Assembly (NCBI GenBank): GCA_016081115.2
Contig: JABTTQ020002610.1
Location: 806,030-870,029, forward strand
Length of the DNA stretch: 64,000 nt
Reading direction: 5' to 3'
Source: Rehmannia glutinosa
Lineage: Eukaryota; Streptophyta; Magnoliopsida; Lamiales; Orobanchaceae
The notes under the pieces were generated by a model. It did no database searches, was not told where the DNA came from, and saw nothing but the letters and a program-made list of their open reading frames with translations. The first letter of the stretch is position 1, and the number at the start of each line of letters is the position of its first letter. Positions 11,931 to 22,969 of the stretch are shown piece after piece. A program made the translations under genes and the position numbers.

Positions 11931-12760
11931 AAACATGACGACCAATTTGGTAAGTTCTTGGATTTATTTAAACAATTGCACATCAATATTCCTTTTGTTG
12001 AAGCCCTTTCACGAGATGCCAAAATATGCAAGTTCCTAAAAGATCTTCTTTCAAATAAGAAGAAGCTTGAAGAAATATCCATGGTGCAATTAAATGAGGA
12101 ATGCTCGGCAATTTTGCAAAACAAGTTACCTCGAGAAAATCAAAGATCCGGGGAGTTTCACTATTCCTTGTCATGTCGGTAATTTATTTGTTGATCGGGC
12201 ATTGGCGATCTAGGGGCTAGCATTAATTTGATGCCTTATGATTTATTCAAACAAATGGGTCTAGGGGAGCCAAAACCAACTAGGATGAGCCCGCAATTAG
12301 GTGACGGATCTATTAAGTATCTAGAGGCATTGTTGAAGATGTTTTGGTCAAAGTCGACAAGTTTATATTTCTGTCGATTTTGTAATTCTTGATATGCATC
12401 AGATGTCGAAGTTCCCTTGATCCTAGGGCGTCTATTTTTAGCTCTTTTGCTAAGGCAATCATTGACGTGCATGATGGCAAACTAATTTTAAGAGTCGAAG
12501 ATGAACAAGTCATTTTTTAAAATTGCTACATCAATGAAAAATACGATAGATAAAGATGACTCTTGTTTTGCTATTGATCTTATCGATATGGAGATAACAA
12601 ATTCTCTACCAAGCATGATTTCTAACGAATTCTTGGAGACTTGTATTGTTCAAAGTGCAGGTATATCAGATGAAGACCCCTTTCTTAGGGAATCTGTACT
12701 CGCATTGGAGGAAAACGAACCAACAGGAGACGTAAAAAGAGTTCGAAAAAATTGAAAACT
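11877..12760 (+). pseudogene. aspartic protease region of the inner Athila-like element, frameshifted
   Basis: Region between gag and RT. It begins with the stretch that precedes protease in Athila-like elements (FGKFLDLFKQLHINIPFVEAL). A retropepsin-type core follows: a D-L-G-A-S-I-N-L-M-P motif at about 12210-12235 (the catalytic Asp-[Ser/Leu]-Gly-Ala variant), then GIVEDVLVKVDKF and, near 12413-12440, PLILGRLFLA. The frame is lost before and after the catalytic motif. A separate open stretch (12501-12755) is acidic and corresponds to the poorly conserved tail. The protease would cut the Gag-Pol polyprotein. The equivalent region of the outer element (22970-23857, minus) is open throughout and supports this reading. 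Confidence 0.75.
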
Positions 12761-12765
12761 CACAG

Positions 12766-14230
12766 GTGGGGCATATCAAACCATCCATTGAGGATCCACC
12801 ACTGTTGGAGTTGAAGGAGTTACCCGAACACTTGGAATATGCATTTCTAGCCGAGAACGCCAAACTTCCCGTAATTATTTCCTCCAATTTATCTTCTCAT
12901 CAAAAGGATAGATTGTTGGCAATATTACGGGAACATAAAAGGCCATCGCTTGGAAAATCTCCGATATTCAAGGGATAAATCCTTCCTTTTGCACTCACAA
13001 AATTCGATGGAGGAAAATTTCAAGTCGGTTGTTCTACCACAACGTCGTTTAAATCCAAACATGAAAGAGGTAGTCAAGGCGGAGGTAATCAAATTACTTG
13101 ATCTTTGGGCTCATCTATCCAATTTCGGCAAAGAATGGTGGGTGAGTCGATTCAAGTGGTTCCAAAGAAAGGTGGGATGACGGTGGTACCAAATGAAAAG
13201 AATGAACTTATTCCAATGCGGACCGAATAATGAGTTGGCGAGTTTGCATCGACACGACGACTCAATGATGCTACTCGCAAGGACCATTTTCCTTTACCTT
13301 TTATTGATCAAATGCTTGAAAGATTATCCGGTCACTTGTATTATTGCTTCCTTGATGGCATGTCAGGTTATTTTCAGATCCCGATAGCACCAGAGGACCA
13401 AGAAAAGACCACTTTCACTTGCCCCTACGGTACTTTTGCCTATTGCCGCATGCCTTACGGATTGTGCAATGCACCGCAACTTTTCAAAGGTGATGCTTGC
13501 TATCTTCGATGAACTTGTAGAAGATATCATGGAAGTCTTCATGGATGACTTCTCGGTTTTTGGGACTCATTTGATCTTTGTCTTGCAAATCTTAAAAAGT
13601 CCTCATTTCGTTGTGAAGAAACTAACTGGTTCTTAATCGGGAAAAATGTCATTTCATGGTACAAGAAGGTATTGTTTTGGGACATAAAATTTCTTGCGGG
13701 GGCATTGAAGTTGACAAAGGCGAAGGTTGAGACAATTTCCAAATTGCCTCCACCCACTTCGGTGAAGGCAATCCGAAGCTTTTAGGGCATGCCGGGTTTT
13801 ATAGGCGATTCATCAAAGATTTTTCAAAAATTGCCCGCCACTCACTCGCCTCTTGGAGAAGGATGCGGTCTTTCATATCAATGATGAATGCCTTCAAGCA
13901 TTCAATACTTTGAAAGAAAAGCTCACCACTTCTCCCATCATGGTAGCTCCGGATTGGTCTCAACCATTCGAACTCATGTGTGATGCGATTATCACGGTAG
14001 GTGCGGTGCTTGGGCAACGAAAAGATAAGCATTTCCGACCAATTTACTACGCAAGCAAAACTCGAATCGGCTCACCCAATTATATGACTACGGAAAAAGA
14101 GTTACTTGTAGTGGTTTTCGCATTTGACAAATTTCGCTCATATTTGATCCTATCCAAAGTCATTGTCTATACGGACCACTCGCTTTACGTTATTTGCTTG
14201 ACAAAAATGATGCAAAACCACGACTAATCC
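12766..14230 (+). pseudogene. reverse transcriptase and RNase H of the inner Athila-like element, frameshifted
   Basis: Gypsy-type reverse transcriptase followed by RNase H. The lead-in LELKELPEHLEYAFLAEN starts near 12805. RT motifs follow: LSGHLYYCFLDGMSGYFQIP at 13321-13383, TTFTCPYGTFAYCRMPYGL at 13408-13464, and the catalytic box MDDFSVFG near 13541-13564 (the Y-M-D-D type has Phe-Met-Asp-Asp here). The thumb/connection region CHFMVQEGIVLGHK is near 13648-13690. RNase H covers about 13960-14190: PFELMCDAI with the first Asp, YYASKTR, TTEKELL with the Glu, and YTDHSL. Frames change near 12970, 13190, 13500, 13620 and 13850, and a stop ends the open part at 14225. Dead. Confidence 0.88.
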
Positions 14231-14239
14231 GATGGGTAC

Positions 14240-14815
14240 TCTTACTCCAAGAATTTGATGTGGAAATCAAAGATAAGCGGGCGCCGAAAATCTTGCCGCC
14301 GATCACCTTTCAAGGCTTGAGCACTCCGACACCGACAAGCAACACAAAGGACATATCAAAGATTCTTTCCCGGATGAGCAACTCTTTTCCTTGAACTCAA
14401 TTTCAATTGATAATCCTTGGTTTGCAGATTTTGCTAATTATCTTGCAGGAAAAGTTCTACCGAAAGGGCTGACCCATCAACAAAAGAAGAAATTCTTTTC
14501 GGACCTCAAACACTATATTTGGGACGATCCCCACCTCTTCCGAATTTGTGCGGATCAAATCATACGAAGATGTGTCGCACTTCCTGAAACGATATCCATT
14601 TTGAATCATTGTCACAAAGGACCCACCGGTGGGCACTATCAAGCGAATACCACGGCACGAAAGGTCCTTGAGTCGGGCTTTTATTGGCCTACACTTTTTC
14701 AAGACGCAAAACGGTATGTTGAAACTTGTGATAATTGTCAACGAGTAGGAAATATTTCTCGAAAAAATGAAATGCCCCAAAACGGTATTCTTGTTTTGCG
14801 AAATTTTTGATGTTT
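14240..14815 (+). pseudogene. integrase, N-terminal zinc-binding part, broken
   Basis: The open frame 14391-14810 encodes the H-H-C-C zinc-binding region of integrase. It has a pair of histidines (NHCHKGPTGGHYQ, 14605-14643) and cysteines in ETCDNCQRVGN (14720-14752). A one-base frameshift lies near 14796-14800. A SIRE-like solo LTR then cuts the gene after 14820. The rest of the integrase resumes at 16343. The region 14240-14390 is the linker after RNase H. Confidence 0.85.
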
Positions 14816-14820
14816 GGGGT

Positions 14821-16337
14821 TGTTAGGAATTTTATTGTTTAGATTTTGATGAATGCCATGTAAAACTTAGAATAGAAAGTTGGCTCCCCAATTCTTCTTT
14901 GTAAAATGTATTGTAACAATTAGAGTGGCCAAAAGCCGAGTTAAGTCGCCTACGCCCTAACATGCAAGAAGACAATCAAGGCTTGAAGGAAAACTCATTT
15001 GAGAGACAAGTGAGTCTGACAAAGAAAAAGCGACGGACTCGGATCAAGAAGCGATTGAGATGCGGTGAGTGGAACATCGGTCAAGTCAACTCAAGAGAAG
15101 CCAAGTCTCAAGTCAAGTGACGGAAGAGTCATCCATGATTGGAAGGCGACTCTAAGTCACCGGGGAAAGCAAGGAAAAGCGGTCAAGTCGAGATAAGCGT
15201 AAAAGAACCGTTTACGTAAATCAAGAGATCTACTTAAACAAGTAATATCTCCATACCACCTTTCTTGGAGTGCTCATCCCCTGAAGCGTGCAAAAGGAAT
15301 GAACAATGGGAAGCACTACACTTTGTGTCGAACGAAAAGGTGATAAAACAATTCATACGAGGAAATGGCAATTCCAAGAAGCGCAAGCCAACGATTTGCA
15401 AAGTGACTTTCAAAAATGAGCCTATCTCTTCAACGGGCAAATTTTTGAAAGTTCACTATAAAAGGCCGAGGAATTTATTTAAAAAAATGACACATACGTG
15501 AGATATACAAGCATATCGTAGAAAACTTAAACAATCTCAATCCTCAAGCCTACATTTCAAGTACATCAATCCAACACTTACCCGTGAAGGAAAGAGAACT
15601 TCAACCAGTTGAAGAGGAAACCTTTGAAAACAAGGGGTCTACATTCCGGAAGGATTGTAGAAAGGTTGGTGAACCAAGTCTTAAGCTCTTGGAGGGCTTC
15701 GTGATCAAATCCAAAGCGCTTAAGCAAGTGAGTCAGTAGTAGCAAGGCACTGCCTGTGAAAGAAGGCCGAGTCGCACGAGAAGCCGGTGAGTGATCAGGC
15801 GTCTCAGATCGAGTCCCAAAGGATCAAGTCATTTTGTTGTGATCAAGACTTGTATCCGGACTATTACCACTTTGTAAACCGATCATTACTTAGTGGATTC
15901 CTCGGGAGTTGGAGAAGAGAGGAGTATAAGAATTACCCCATCTTCGAACCTCTATAAAAACTTTCTTGTGTCATTTACATTTCAAACATTTAAATTTCGC
16001 ACTTTTAAATTGCTTATATCCACGATAAATTTGCTATCCATTTGATAATTTATAAAGTACTAAATCAAGTTTGTAAAAACTTGCTTAATCAAACTTAAGG
16101 GTGTTAAGTCTTATTGAAAACAAAACCACAAGTTGAGTCAAATTATAGCCAACGGTGAGTTACTCTATTAACTCAATTTCAGTGCATTGAGAGATTAACT
16201 CTCTTGAGTGACTAAATCGATCGTCCATCAAGGACATTTGTGTAGAACTGTGAGATTTAAAAGGACTAAATCGAAAATTTGGTAAGGTTTATTCAACCCC
16301 CTTCTAAACCTTACACTTACACCCCCTTGGGACCTAC
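14821..16337 (+). mobile_element. solo LTR, SIRE-like Ty1/copia, inside integrase
   Basis: 1517 bp with no coding capacity, starting TGTTAGGAATTTTATTG and ending near CCCTTGGGACCTAC. A perfect 5-bp duplication GGGGT flanks it (14816-14820 and 16338-16342). Removing the insert and one GGGGT restores the continuous integrase reading. The tail text (GGTTTATTCAACCCCCTTCT) is typical of SIRE-type LTRs. The 3' terminal CA is missing or mutated. Orientation is judged from that tail. A single LTR with an intact duplication means unequal recombination between the two LTRs of a former full element. Confidence 0.8.
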
Positions 16338-16342
16338 GGGGT

Positions 16343-17239
16343 ATTGATTTTATGGGACCATTTCTGCGTCTTTTGGCAATAAATACATTTTGGTAGCCGT
16401 TGACTACGTGTCTAAATGGGTAGAGGCTCAAGCCTTGCCTAAAAATGATGCTCGAGTGGTGGTACATTTTCTCAAAAACTTTTTACCCAATTTGGTACTC
16501 CACGAGCCATCATTAGTGATAGAGGCACTCACTTTTGTAATAGTCAATTTGACAAAGTGTTAAAACGATATGGTGTCACACACCGAGTCGCCACCGCCTA
16601 TCTCCTCAAACTAGTGGTCAAGTTGAAGTGTCCAACCGCGAATTAAAAAGAATTTTGGAAAAAAACGGTTGGACACTCTCGCAAGGATTGGTCCTCAACT
16701 CGACGATGCCCTTTGGGCTTATAGAACGGCTTTCAAAACGCCTGATAGGGACTACTCCATACCGACTCATTTATGGTAAGGGGTGTCATTTACCGGTTGA
16801 GCTTGAACACAAGGCTTTTGGGCTATTAAAATGCTTAATTATGATTTGTCAAGTGCAGGAGATAACCGTTTATTGCAGATTAACGAACTCGAAGAATGGC
16901 GAAATTCGGCATACGAGAACTCGAGAATTTACAAAGAGCGAACAAAGCAATGGCATGACAAACGCATTAAGCAAACAAGAGAATTTCAACCTGGTGATCA
17001 AGTGTTACTCTTCAATTCCCGACTCGACTATTCCCGGGTAAATTAAAATCCCGGTGGTCCGCCCATTCATCTTTATTACTCAAGTGTTCCCTTACGGGAC
17101 TATTGAAATCACGCACAAGGAAATGGGAACATTCAAGGTGAACGGACATCGTCTAAAGCTTTATTTTGGGGGCAACATCGATGATAGTTATCGAGATTCC
17201 ATCCGTCTTGACGACCCTCAAAATACACCACACGAGTAG
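16343..17239 (+). pseudogene. integrase, catalytic core and C-terminal part, broken
   Basis: Continuation of the integrase. The catalytic core shows YILVAVDYVSKWVEA (first Asp near 16400), then ISDRGTHF (second Asp, about 16515-16540). The glutamate region follows near 16625, after GQVEVSNRELKRILEK. Next come GTTPYRLIYGKGCHLPVE, a coiled region (NELEEWRNSAYENSRIYKER, about 16882-16941), and a C-terminal end with GDQVLLFNSR and KVNGHRLKLYF. Frames change near 16480, 16600, 16720, 16830 and 17020. The frame ends at 17237-17239. The conserved non-coding motif GCGCT...GGGAGGCAACCC follows at about 17271-17292, as is usual in this lineage. Confidence 0.85.
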
Positions 17240-17326
17240 AGGTAAAACAGTCCGGTATACGACGTTAACGAAGCGCTATCCGGGAGGCAACCCGGTATTT
17301 TGTGTGAATTTAAAAAAATTAATAAA

Positions 17327-17705
17327 AACACGGCTGGCGTGTTTATCCCCACGCCGTGTTCGTCAATAAATTGACGAACACACCTTGGCCGTGTTCTTCA
17401 ACTCAGGCCATGTTGGCAAAACACGCGAGAAAACACGGCCGGGCGTGTTTAAACACGCCGTGTTTTAATTCAAAAAAAAATAAAAATATTTTGGGTGAAA
17501 ACTACAAATGCGAGAACACGGCCGGGCATGTTAATTAACACGCCGTGTTTTAAATCGAAATAAAAAAAATTGGGATGAAAAACGCGTACAAAAAACACGG
17601 CTGGGCGTGTTAAATAACACGCCGTGTTTTAAATCAAAAAAATAAAAAAATAAAAAAAAAAAAAAAAGGGGGGGGGCTGAACACGTCGAACACGGCCGTG
17701 TTAGT
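17327..17705 (+). repeat. tandem hairpin-forming repeat between integrase and the third ORF
   Basis: Five units starting at about 17327, 17432, 17514, 17594 and 17689. In the first four AACACGG is followed within about 10-25 bases by CGTGTT and then ACGCCGTGTT; the last has only AACACGGCCGTGTT. Each unit can fold into a GC-rich hairpin. A separate inverted repeat sits at 17356-17381 (12-base arms, 2-base loop) with the same core (GTTCGTCAA) as the palindrome in the LTR. A-rich spacers separate the units. A 24-base A-rich run with 9 G follows at about 17644-17676. Confidence 0.85.
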
Positions 17706-17888
17706 ACATACAAAACAGGGGTGTCCGATTTTATCCCTATTTTCTTCCCCAACCCCTTCTTCTTCTTCCTTTCTCCCCCTTTTCTCAAACCCTACCCCAA
17801 AATCACCAATTTCTTTCTCTTTTCTTCCAAAATCTTCACCACACCACACACTTTCACATCACAAGGCTCTCATCTCTTCCTCCTCACA

Positions 17889-18873
17889 ATGTCTTCAAGG
17901 AATCCCGGGCCTAAACGCGGACGCGTCACGGTGATGCTTCATCTTCCGCGGCCCCCACACACGGCGGTCGCCGAACCACTCGTCTTCGACCCACCGGTCC
18001 CTACCAACCCATTTGGTATATCTTTCCGAGATGATGATCATGAAGCTCAATACCATCGCCGGCCCAACGTCACATCATTAACACACGATTCTCGGATAAT
18101 CCTACCTTGGATGGGCTCGGCGCGCATGGATGTGGATTGGATGTTCAATCAACTTGGGTGGGGCTATTTCATGAATCTAGCCACACCCACCTACATCCGT
18201 CTCACATTAGAATTACGAGTTCCTATGATGCGGAGATTACGGGCCGACACGGCTGAAGAAGGGCGAATCACATTTCGGCTCTTCAACAATGATCACCAAC
18301 TCACATTGGCGAATTTAATTTTATCTATGATTTACCCACAAATGGGTTGCGTATAAAGCCATTGGGGTTCCGTGATCGACAATTTTGGCAAGCAATTACG
18401 CATGAGCTGGAATATAATCCTTCTTCATCAAAATCCTCATGCATTGTCAATCCTTGCTTCCGTTATATCCATCGGGTGCTCTCGAGTACACTATTTGGCG
18501 GGGCGAAAGCAAAGGAGTCGTCGACTTGATGAGTTGTATTTTCTATGGTCAATGGTGAATTCTTCTTTGGTTGACACGGGTTCTTATCTCGCCAAGCATT
18601 TTCTCAAAGTGAGCAAGAAAAACCGAGGTAAAATCGTCATTGGTGGCCTTATTACTCCTATTGCCATCCATTATGGTTATAACCTCGCAGGACTTGAGCA
18701 AGCCCGGGGACCAACCCGGATCGACTTTGAATCTTGTATTGCTATGGGAATGATTCAACGGAGCGGGATGGGTTATGTTTTAAGGTTCAAAAATACAGAC
18801 TACACACATCCATTCGGATCCTTCTCGCACCGGTTCGGGACCGGACAATTGGAAGATGATGTACCCACAAGGT
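17889..18873 (+). pseudogene. Athila-type third ORF (env-like position), frameshifted
   Basis: Extra ORF after integrase, in the position of the so-called envelope-like ORF of Athila elements. The text resembles the Athila ORF1-type family. Met at 17889 opens MSSRNPGPKRGRV. Readable in frame to 18353 are LPWMGSARMDVDWMFNQL and ITFRLFNNDHQLTLANL. A frameshift lets the text continue as CFRYIHRVLSSTLFGG near 18460. A second shift leads to LDELYFLWSMVNSSLVDTG and IVIGGLITPIAIHYG, with an end at 18873. No signal peptide or membrane segment is obvious, so a true envelope role is unsupported. The leader 17721-17888 is also open but proline/phenylalanine-rich and probably untranslated. Confidence 0.7.
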
Positions 18874-18875
18874 GA

Positions 18876-20298
18876 TAACCGGATGCATTCTACCCGTGCA
18901 TCCGGCCTCCGACACGGATGCATATCAAAGTGAGGAACAGATATTGATGCTCCTCGGCGTCACAACCACCAAGGCAACCACAAGGCAACCATCAACCCCT
19001 ATGGATGATACTAGATCTCTTCTCACGCCATTCGCTTGGAGCAAATGAGCAAGCGGCGAGCTTTATTGGATCGCCGAGGGGAAATGATGACGCAACATTA
19101 CGCTTTCGAATTGAAGAACGACAACAACAATTCTTCATGAATCTTCAACAAAGCAACAACAACAATATGACCAACAAATAGTCTATTTTGCCATGATGGA
19201 TCGTATCCAACAATGGCATATTTCGCAAGGACATTTCCCACCACCACAATGAAGGTCGTATTTTTCTTGTTTCATTTTTTTCTTTTTCGCTTTCTAATCT
19301 AGATCAGTATCACATCTCCTTCTTCACATTGGGGACAATGTGACCCTTGAAGATTGGAGGTGGTGAGATTTATCAAACATATTTGGATAATTTTTCTTGT
19401 TTTCTTTTAGTTTGTGTGGGATTGCGTTTTTAATTAATTTGTGTGGATGTTTTATTTTTTTATGCACTTTTAAATCTCTTGCAAATAAACATGAGATATT
19501 TCTTTTTACAATTCGATAAGTTGTTTGTGAATTTGTTTTAACCAATTTTTCTAAGAAAAAGTCATCTTTTTGAACTCAAATCGCCAAAATGTTTTAAAAA
19601 CCGTGTGACTCTAGTAAAAGGATGAATTCGGCCAAAAGAGTTTAATGTCATGAAAATAGTTTGGATTTTGCTTAAATTTAAATACTTTATGTCATGATCG
19701 TTGGAGAAATCATTATTCGGGTTAAAAAAAATCGAAAAAATCGGAAAATCGAAAAAAAAAATAATAATAATATATATATTTTTATAAAAAGGACAAATCG
19801 AGGTTATACTCCCTGTTTGTTGTTGCTTAGTAACTAGGAGCATTCATGAGCCCCATGTTTGTCTTTTTACGTAAAACGGCAAAGACAAATATGAGTATGG
19901 GAAACCACCCTAGGAGTTTTTGGAAAGCATTCAAAATTTAAACCTAGTGGAAGTTTACCTCAAAAAAATGTCCTAATTTATAATTATATGCACTAAAAAA
20001 AAATACCCGAGTTTACGAACATCTCCTTTTATCATTACATTCTTGTATTTGGTCTAAGCAAATGATTAACAATTCTGTGATATGACAACTGTGATGACTA
20101 AATGATTCCATTTTGAATTCACCCTCTTTTCAACAAATTGGTTGACTTGGAAGAAACGAATCGATTGGCTCAATCGGGAATAAAAAGGTTAGCGATTTAC
20201 TTCAAACATGTCAAAATTGTGAAAATAGATACCTCATTTTTGTTTTCAACTCCACTCTTTGTTTTAAAAATTGCTTGAGGACAAGCAAAATTTCCAAG
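18876..20298 (+). other. 3' non-coding region of the inner element
   Basis: No gene is recognised. The first 400 bases still show short glutamine-rich pieces (QQQFFMNLQQSNNNN type, about 19120-19180) that may be the tail of the third ORF. The rest is AT-rich. It leads into the polypurine tract. Confidence 0.55.
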
Positions 20299-20310
20299 TT
20301 GGAGGCGGTT
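20299..20310 (+). other. polypurine tract
   Basis: TTGGAGGCGGTT lies directly before the 3' LTR start TGATAAG. This is the expected primer site for plus-strand synthesis, although its purine run is broken by a C. Confidence 0.6.
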
Positions 20311-22109
20311 TGATAAGTGCATTTTTGTTCACATTTTCTTAAACCTTTTAGATAATTTTTCTAACTTTTTAGTTCATTAATCAATAAAATCAAGAAAAAT
20401 CACATTGGCTTGTTTTGAATGATGAAGGTAAAGACTTGAAGCAAATTCGTATGATTTTCGTATGAAAATACGAATGTAAACAAAGTCTAAAAGAAGGCAA
20501 GAAGACTCAATCTCGAGAACACACCCCTAGTGTGTTGAAAAACATGGCCATGCTTCAAAAGGAAGGAAAACAAGAAAAGCAGAAAAACACGCCCGGGCCG
20601 TGCTTACAAAGCACGGCCGTGTTTCACACGCAATCACAAAACACGCCCAAACCGTGTTTAAAAGCACACCGCCAGAAAATCCGATTTTGCGAAGAAAACA
20701 CGGCCTGGCCGTGTTTATAAACATGGCCGTGTTCGTCAAATTTGACGAACACGCCTGGCCGCTTTTAAAGCACGGCCGTGTTTTCCCTCCATTTCAACAA
20801 ATTTTTTCTTTTGGCGGAAATAATGAGACTTTTGCTTTTTGACAACCTTTGAGCAGCTTTCACACCTCATCTTGCTACACCAAAACTCAATTTCCTCCTC
20901 AATGGTCCTGTGGACACAATGATTCAACCAACTCAACCAATGGAAGTGAAGTATGATCATGTGTATACAATGATTCAACCAACTCAACCATGAATGTGCA
21001 CACAATGATTCAACTAACAAGCATGGAAATGGGGCATTTGTTAATATGGTATTTCACAAGATGGTGCTTATAAAAGCAAGAGTTTGAGTTGGAAAATCAT
21101 TCATGTAATATTCATTCATATAGAGATTCATTGTGTTTAACATTTTGAGTGGAATTGGGATCAAGAGGTCTTGGAGGAGTAAGCTTGTAGCAACATTGGA
21201 GAAGAAAGCTTGGATCAACATCATCTATCAAAGGAAGAAGTCATTGAGATTTTGAGAAAGATAAGTACACCATGTCTACAACACTTAAATCTTCTTGTGT
21301 AATTTATTCTTTTGTCAAAATCATGAGTAGCTAAACTAATAGTGTTTGAATGTAATGAACTCTAGAATGGATTTGTGATTAAGGTTTGTATGTTTTTAAT
21401 AAAATTCTCATGTCTTGTGTGATTCACTTATATCATGTTTATTTCATTCAAGTTGATATTTCAAAGTATATTAATTTGATATCTATTCCTCATCGGATAA
21501 TCGAGAGATTTATGGTGGGAAAGAACCTATATAAGTGAAAAGAGTTGCATGCAATCCTAGATATAGGACGACATAAATCTTCTGAATTAGGGTCAAACCT
21601 AATATGGGAATTCATAAATCGTTATAATGCAATTTTGGGGGTTTTAACTAGAAAGAGATTTCAGTTAATCAACTTGAAATTAGGAGTTTTTCGCCTTGAG
21701 AAAGGGTTTAACTTAAATCGGGAATTTCTACGGTCCCACATAACATGAGATTTTATTAAAAGAGGTTGGTTTTTGCTTAAGGGCTTATGGTTGTATTTTT
21801 ATCTTAATTGAATCACAAAAACATTCTAGAGGGATTTACATTCAACACATTTCTATCTCTTGATTTCTCATTCTACAATCTATTTTTATTTGATTTCTTT
21901 TTGTAAGTTGCAATTATCTTAAATTCTCTATTTTTCATTTTTCATTTTAACAAACAAAACTCTGAAAATTACTAGATTAGATAACAAAAAGACGGTAATT
22001 ATTAGTACTTATAATCCTCGTGGGAATGACACTCGGTACTCAATAATCTATACTACAAAACGATAGGTGCACTTGCCTATGGTTTTCTAGAGTAGCTTTT
22101 GAGCCAACA
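20311..22109 (+). repeat. 3' LTR of the inner Athila-like element
   Basis: 1799-bp partner of 8479-10289. Most differences lie in the CACG/CGTG zone at 20510-20800, where several small deletions occur. The long palindrome is 26 bp perfect here (20728-20753), because one base is missing from its right arm. The remainder is almost identical to the 5' LTR. Confidence 0.9.
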
Positions 22110-22969
22110 TATATCAACCATGATTTCAATATTCACATGCTCCATATCATATATTCTCAACCCGGTCAACTCACGCTCAACACCCAATTCAAAACAACAT
22201 AAACCGTTCAACAAATGTTCCCAAGATAACAACAAGCACACAATAGCGGTCAACTCACTCCCTAAAACCTAAAAAAGCGAGAACGTGCTAAAGCAATAAA
22301 CGTGCTAAAATGAAAAATAAGCATCTAATGCAATGCAACCTATATGCTCTACATGCAACTATATGAATGCAAAAATGCCACACCCTTCAATTAAATTACT
22401 ACCTCTCCCCCAAACTTGAATGAAATTATAGTGCATAAAAGAGAAGATAGAATTTCAAAGAAAAGTGTGGAATGGACTGTCTCTTTTGTGGGGGCGCGGA
22501 AAGTGGCCCTGGGAGATGTGCTGTGCGGGGGTGCCGCAAGTTCAAACCAAAATCCTGGAATCCACACGGGCCGTGTGCATGGCGCACGCCCGCGCGTGCG
22601 GTGCCGACCAAACTCCATTTTTTTTAAGGAAAGCAAAAAAAATCCTAACTTAGCAAAAGGGAAACCAAGAAAAAAAACATGGGAAGAAATAAAACAGCAA
22701 ACCGTTGGGTTGCCTCCCAACAAGCGCTAAATTTAACGTCTATAGCTTGACGCCTGTTTTACTCGCTCACGGTTCTAGCCAAGTGAGGTGAGTTACTTCT
22801 TCATATATTTCTCCTTACCAATTCAACTCGCATAAATTCGAGCCTCCTTTGAAGGCCTCTAGCGTAGAAGTCACATCGGTCAAATATTATATTCTTCTCG
22901 TTTGCATCGTGTGAGCGGCAAAGACACGCGTCTTACGAGTCTTTGGCCCTCTCCGTGTGCTTCGCTTTC
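22110..22969 (-). other. deleted pol and 3' non-coding region of the outer element
   Basis: Starts with the duplicated TATAT. On the minus strand it carries the conserved post-integrase motif TTAGCGCTTGTTGGGAGGCAAC (about 22707-22728). RT, RNase H and integrase, expected between protease and this motif, are absent, so a deletion of some kilobases is inferred. A hairpin-prone GC-rich stretch lies at 22550-22612 (CACACGGGCCGTGTG and GCGCACGCCCGCGCGTGCG). Confidence 0.65.

Larger units (their letters stand above)
8479..22109 (+). mobile_element. inner Athila-like Ty3/gypsy retrotransposon, nearly complete but decayed
   Basis: Plus-strand element with LTRs at 8479-10289 and 20311-22109, a tRNA-Asp primer-binding site, a gag-protease-RT-RNase H-integrase order, an extra ORF after integrase and a polypurine tract. 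The domain order (integrase after RT/RNase H) defines Ty3/gypsy. The tRNA-Asp primer and the late third ORF fit the Athila lineage. A perfect 5-bp duplication, TATAT, flanks it (8474-8478 and 22110-22114). To see this, the LTR end must be read as TCA/ACA, which makes both LTRs TG...CA. The reading frames contain many frameshifts. A SIRE-like solo LTR sits inside integrase. The LTRs are close to identical outside one GC-rich zone, so the insertion is young compared with its coding decay, or a defective copy was mobilised in trans. Confidence 0.9.

Noticed and set aside
17531..17934. Open frames over the hairpin array and polypyrimidine stretch
   Set aside because: Low-complexity translation of repeats on both strands; the real ORF starts at 17889.
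17889..18873. Calling the third ORF of the inner Athila-like element an envelope gene
   Set aside because: No signal peptide, membrane segment or fusion-peptide-like stretch is visible. Only its position after integrase suggests the name.
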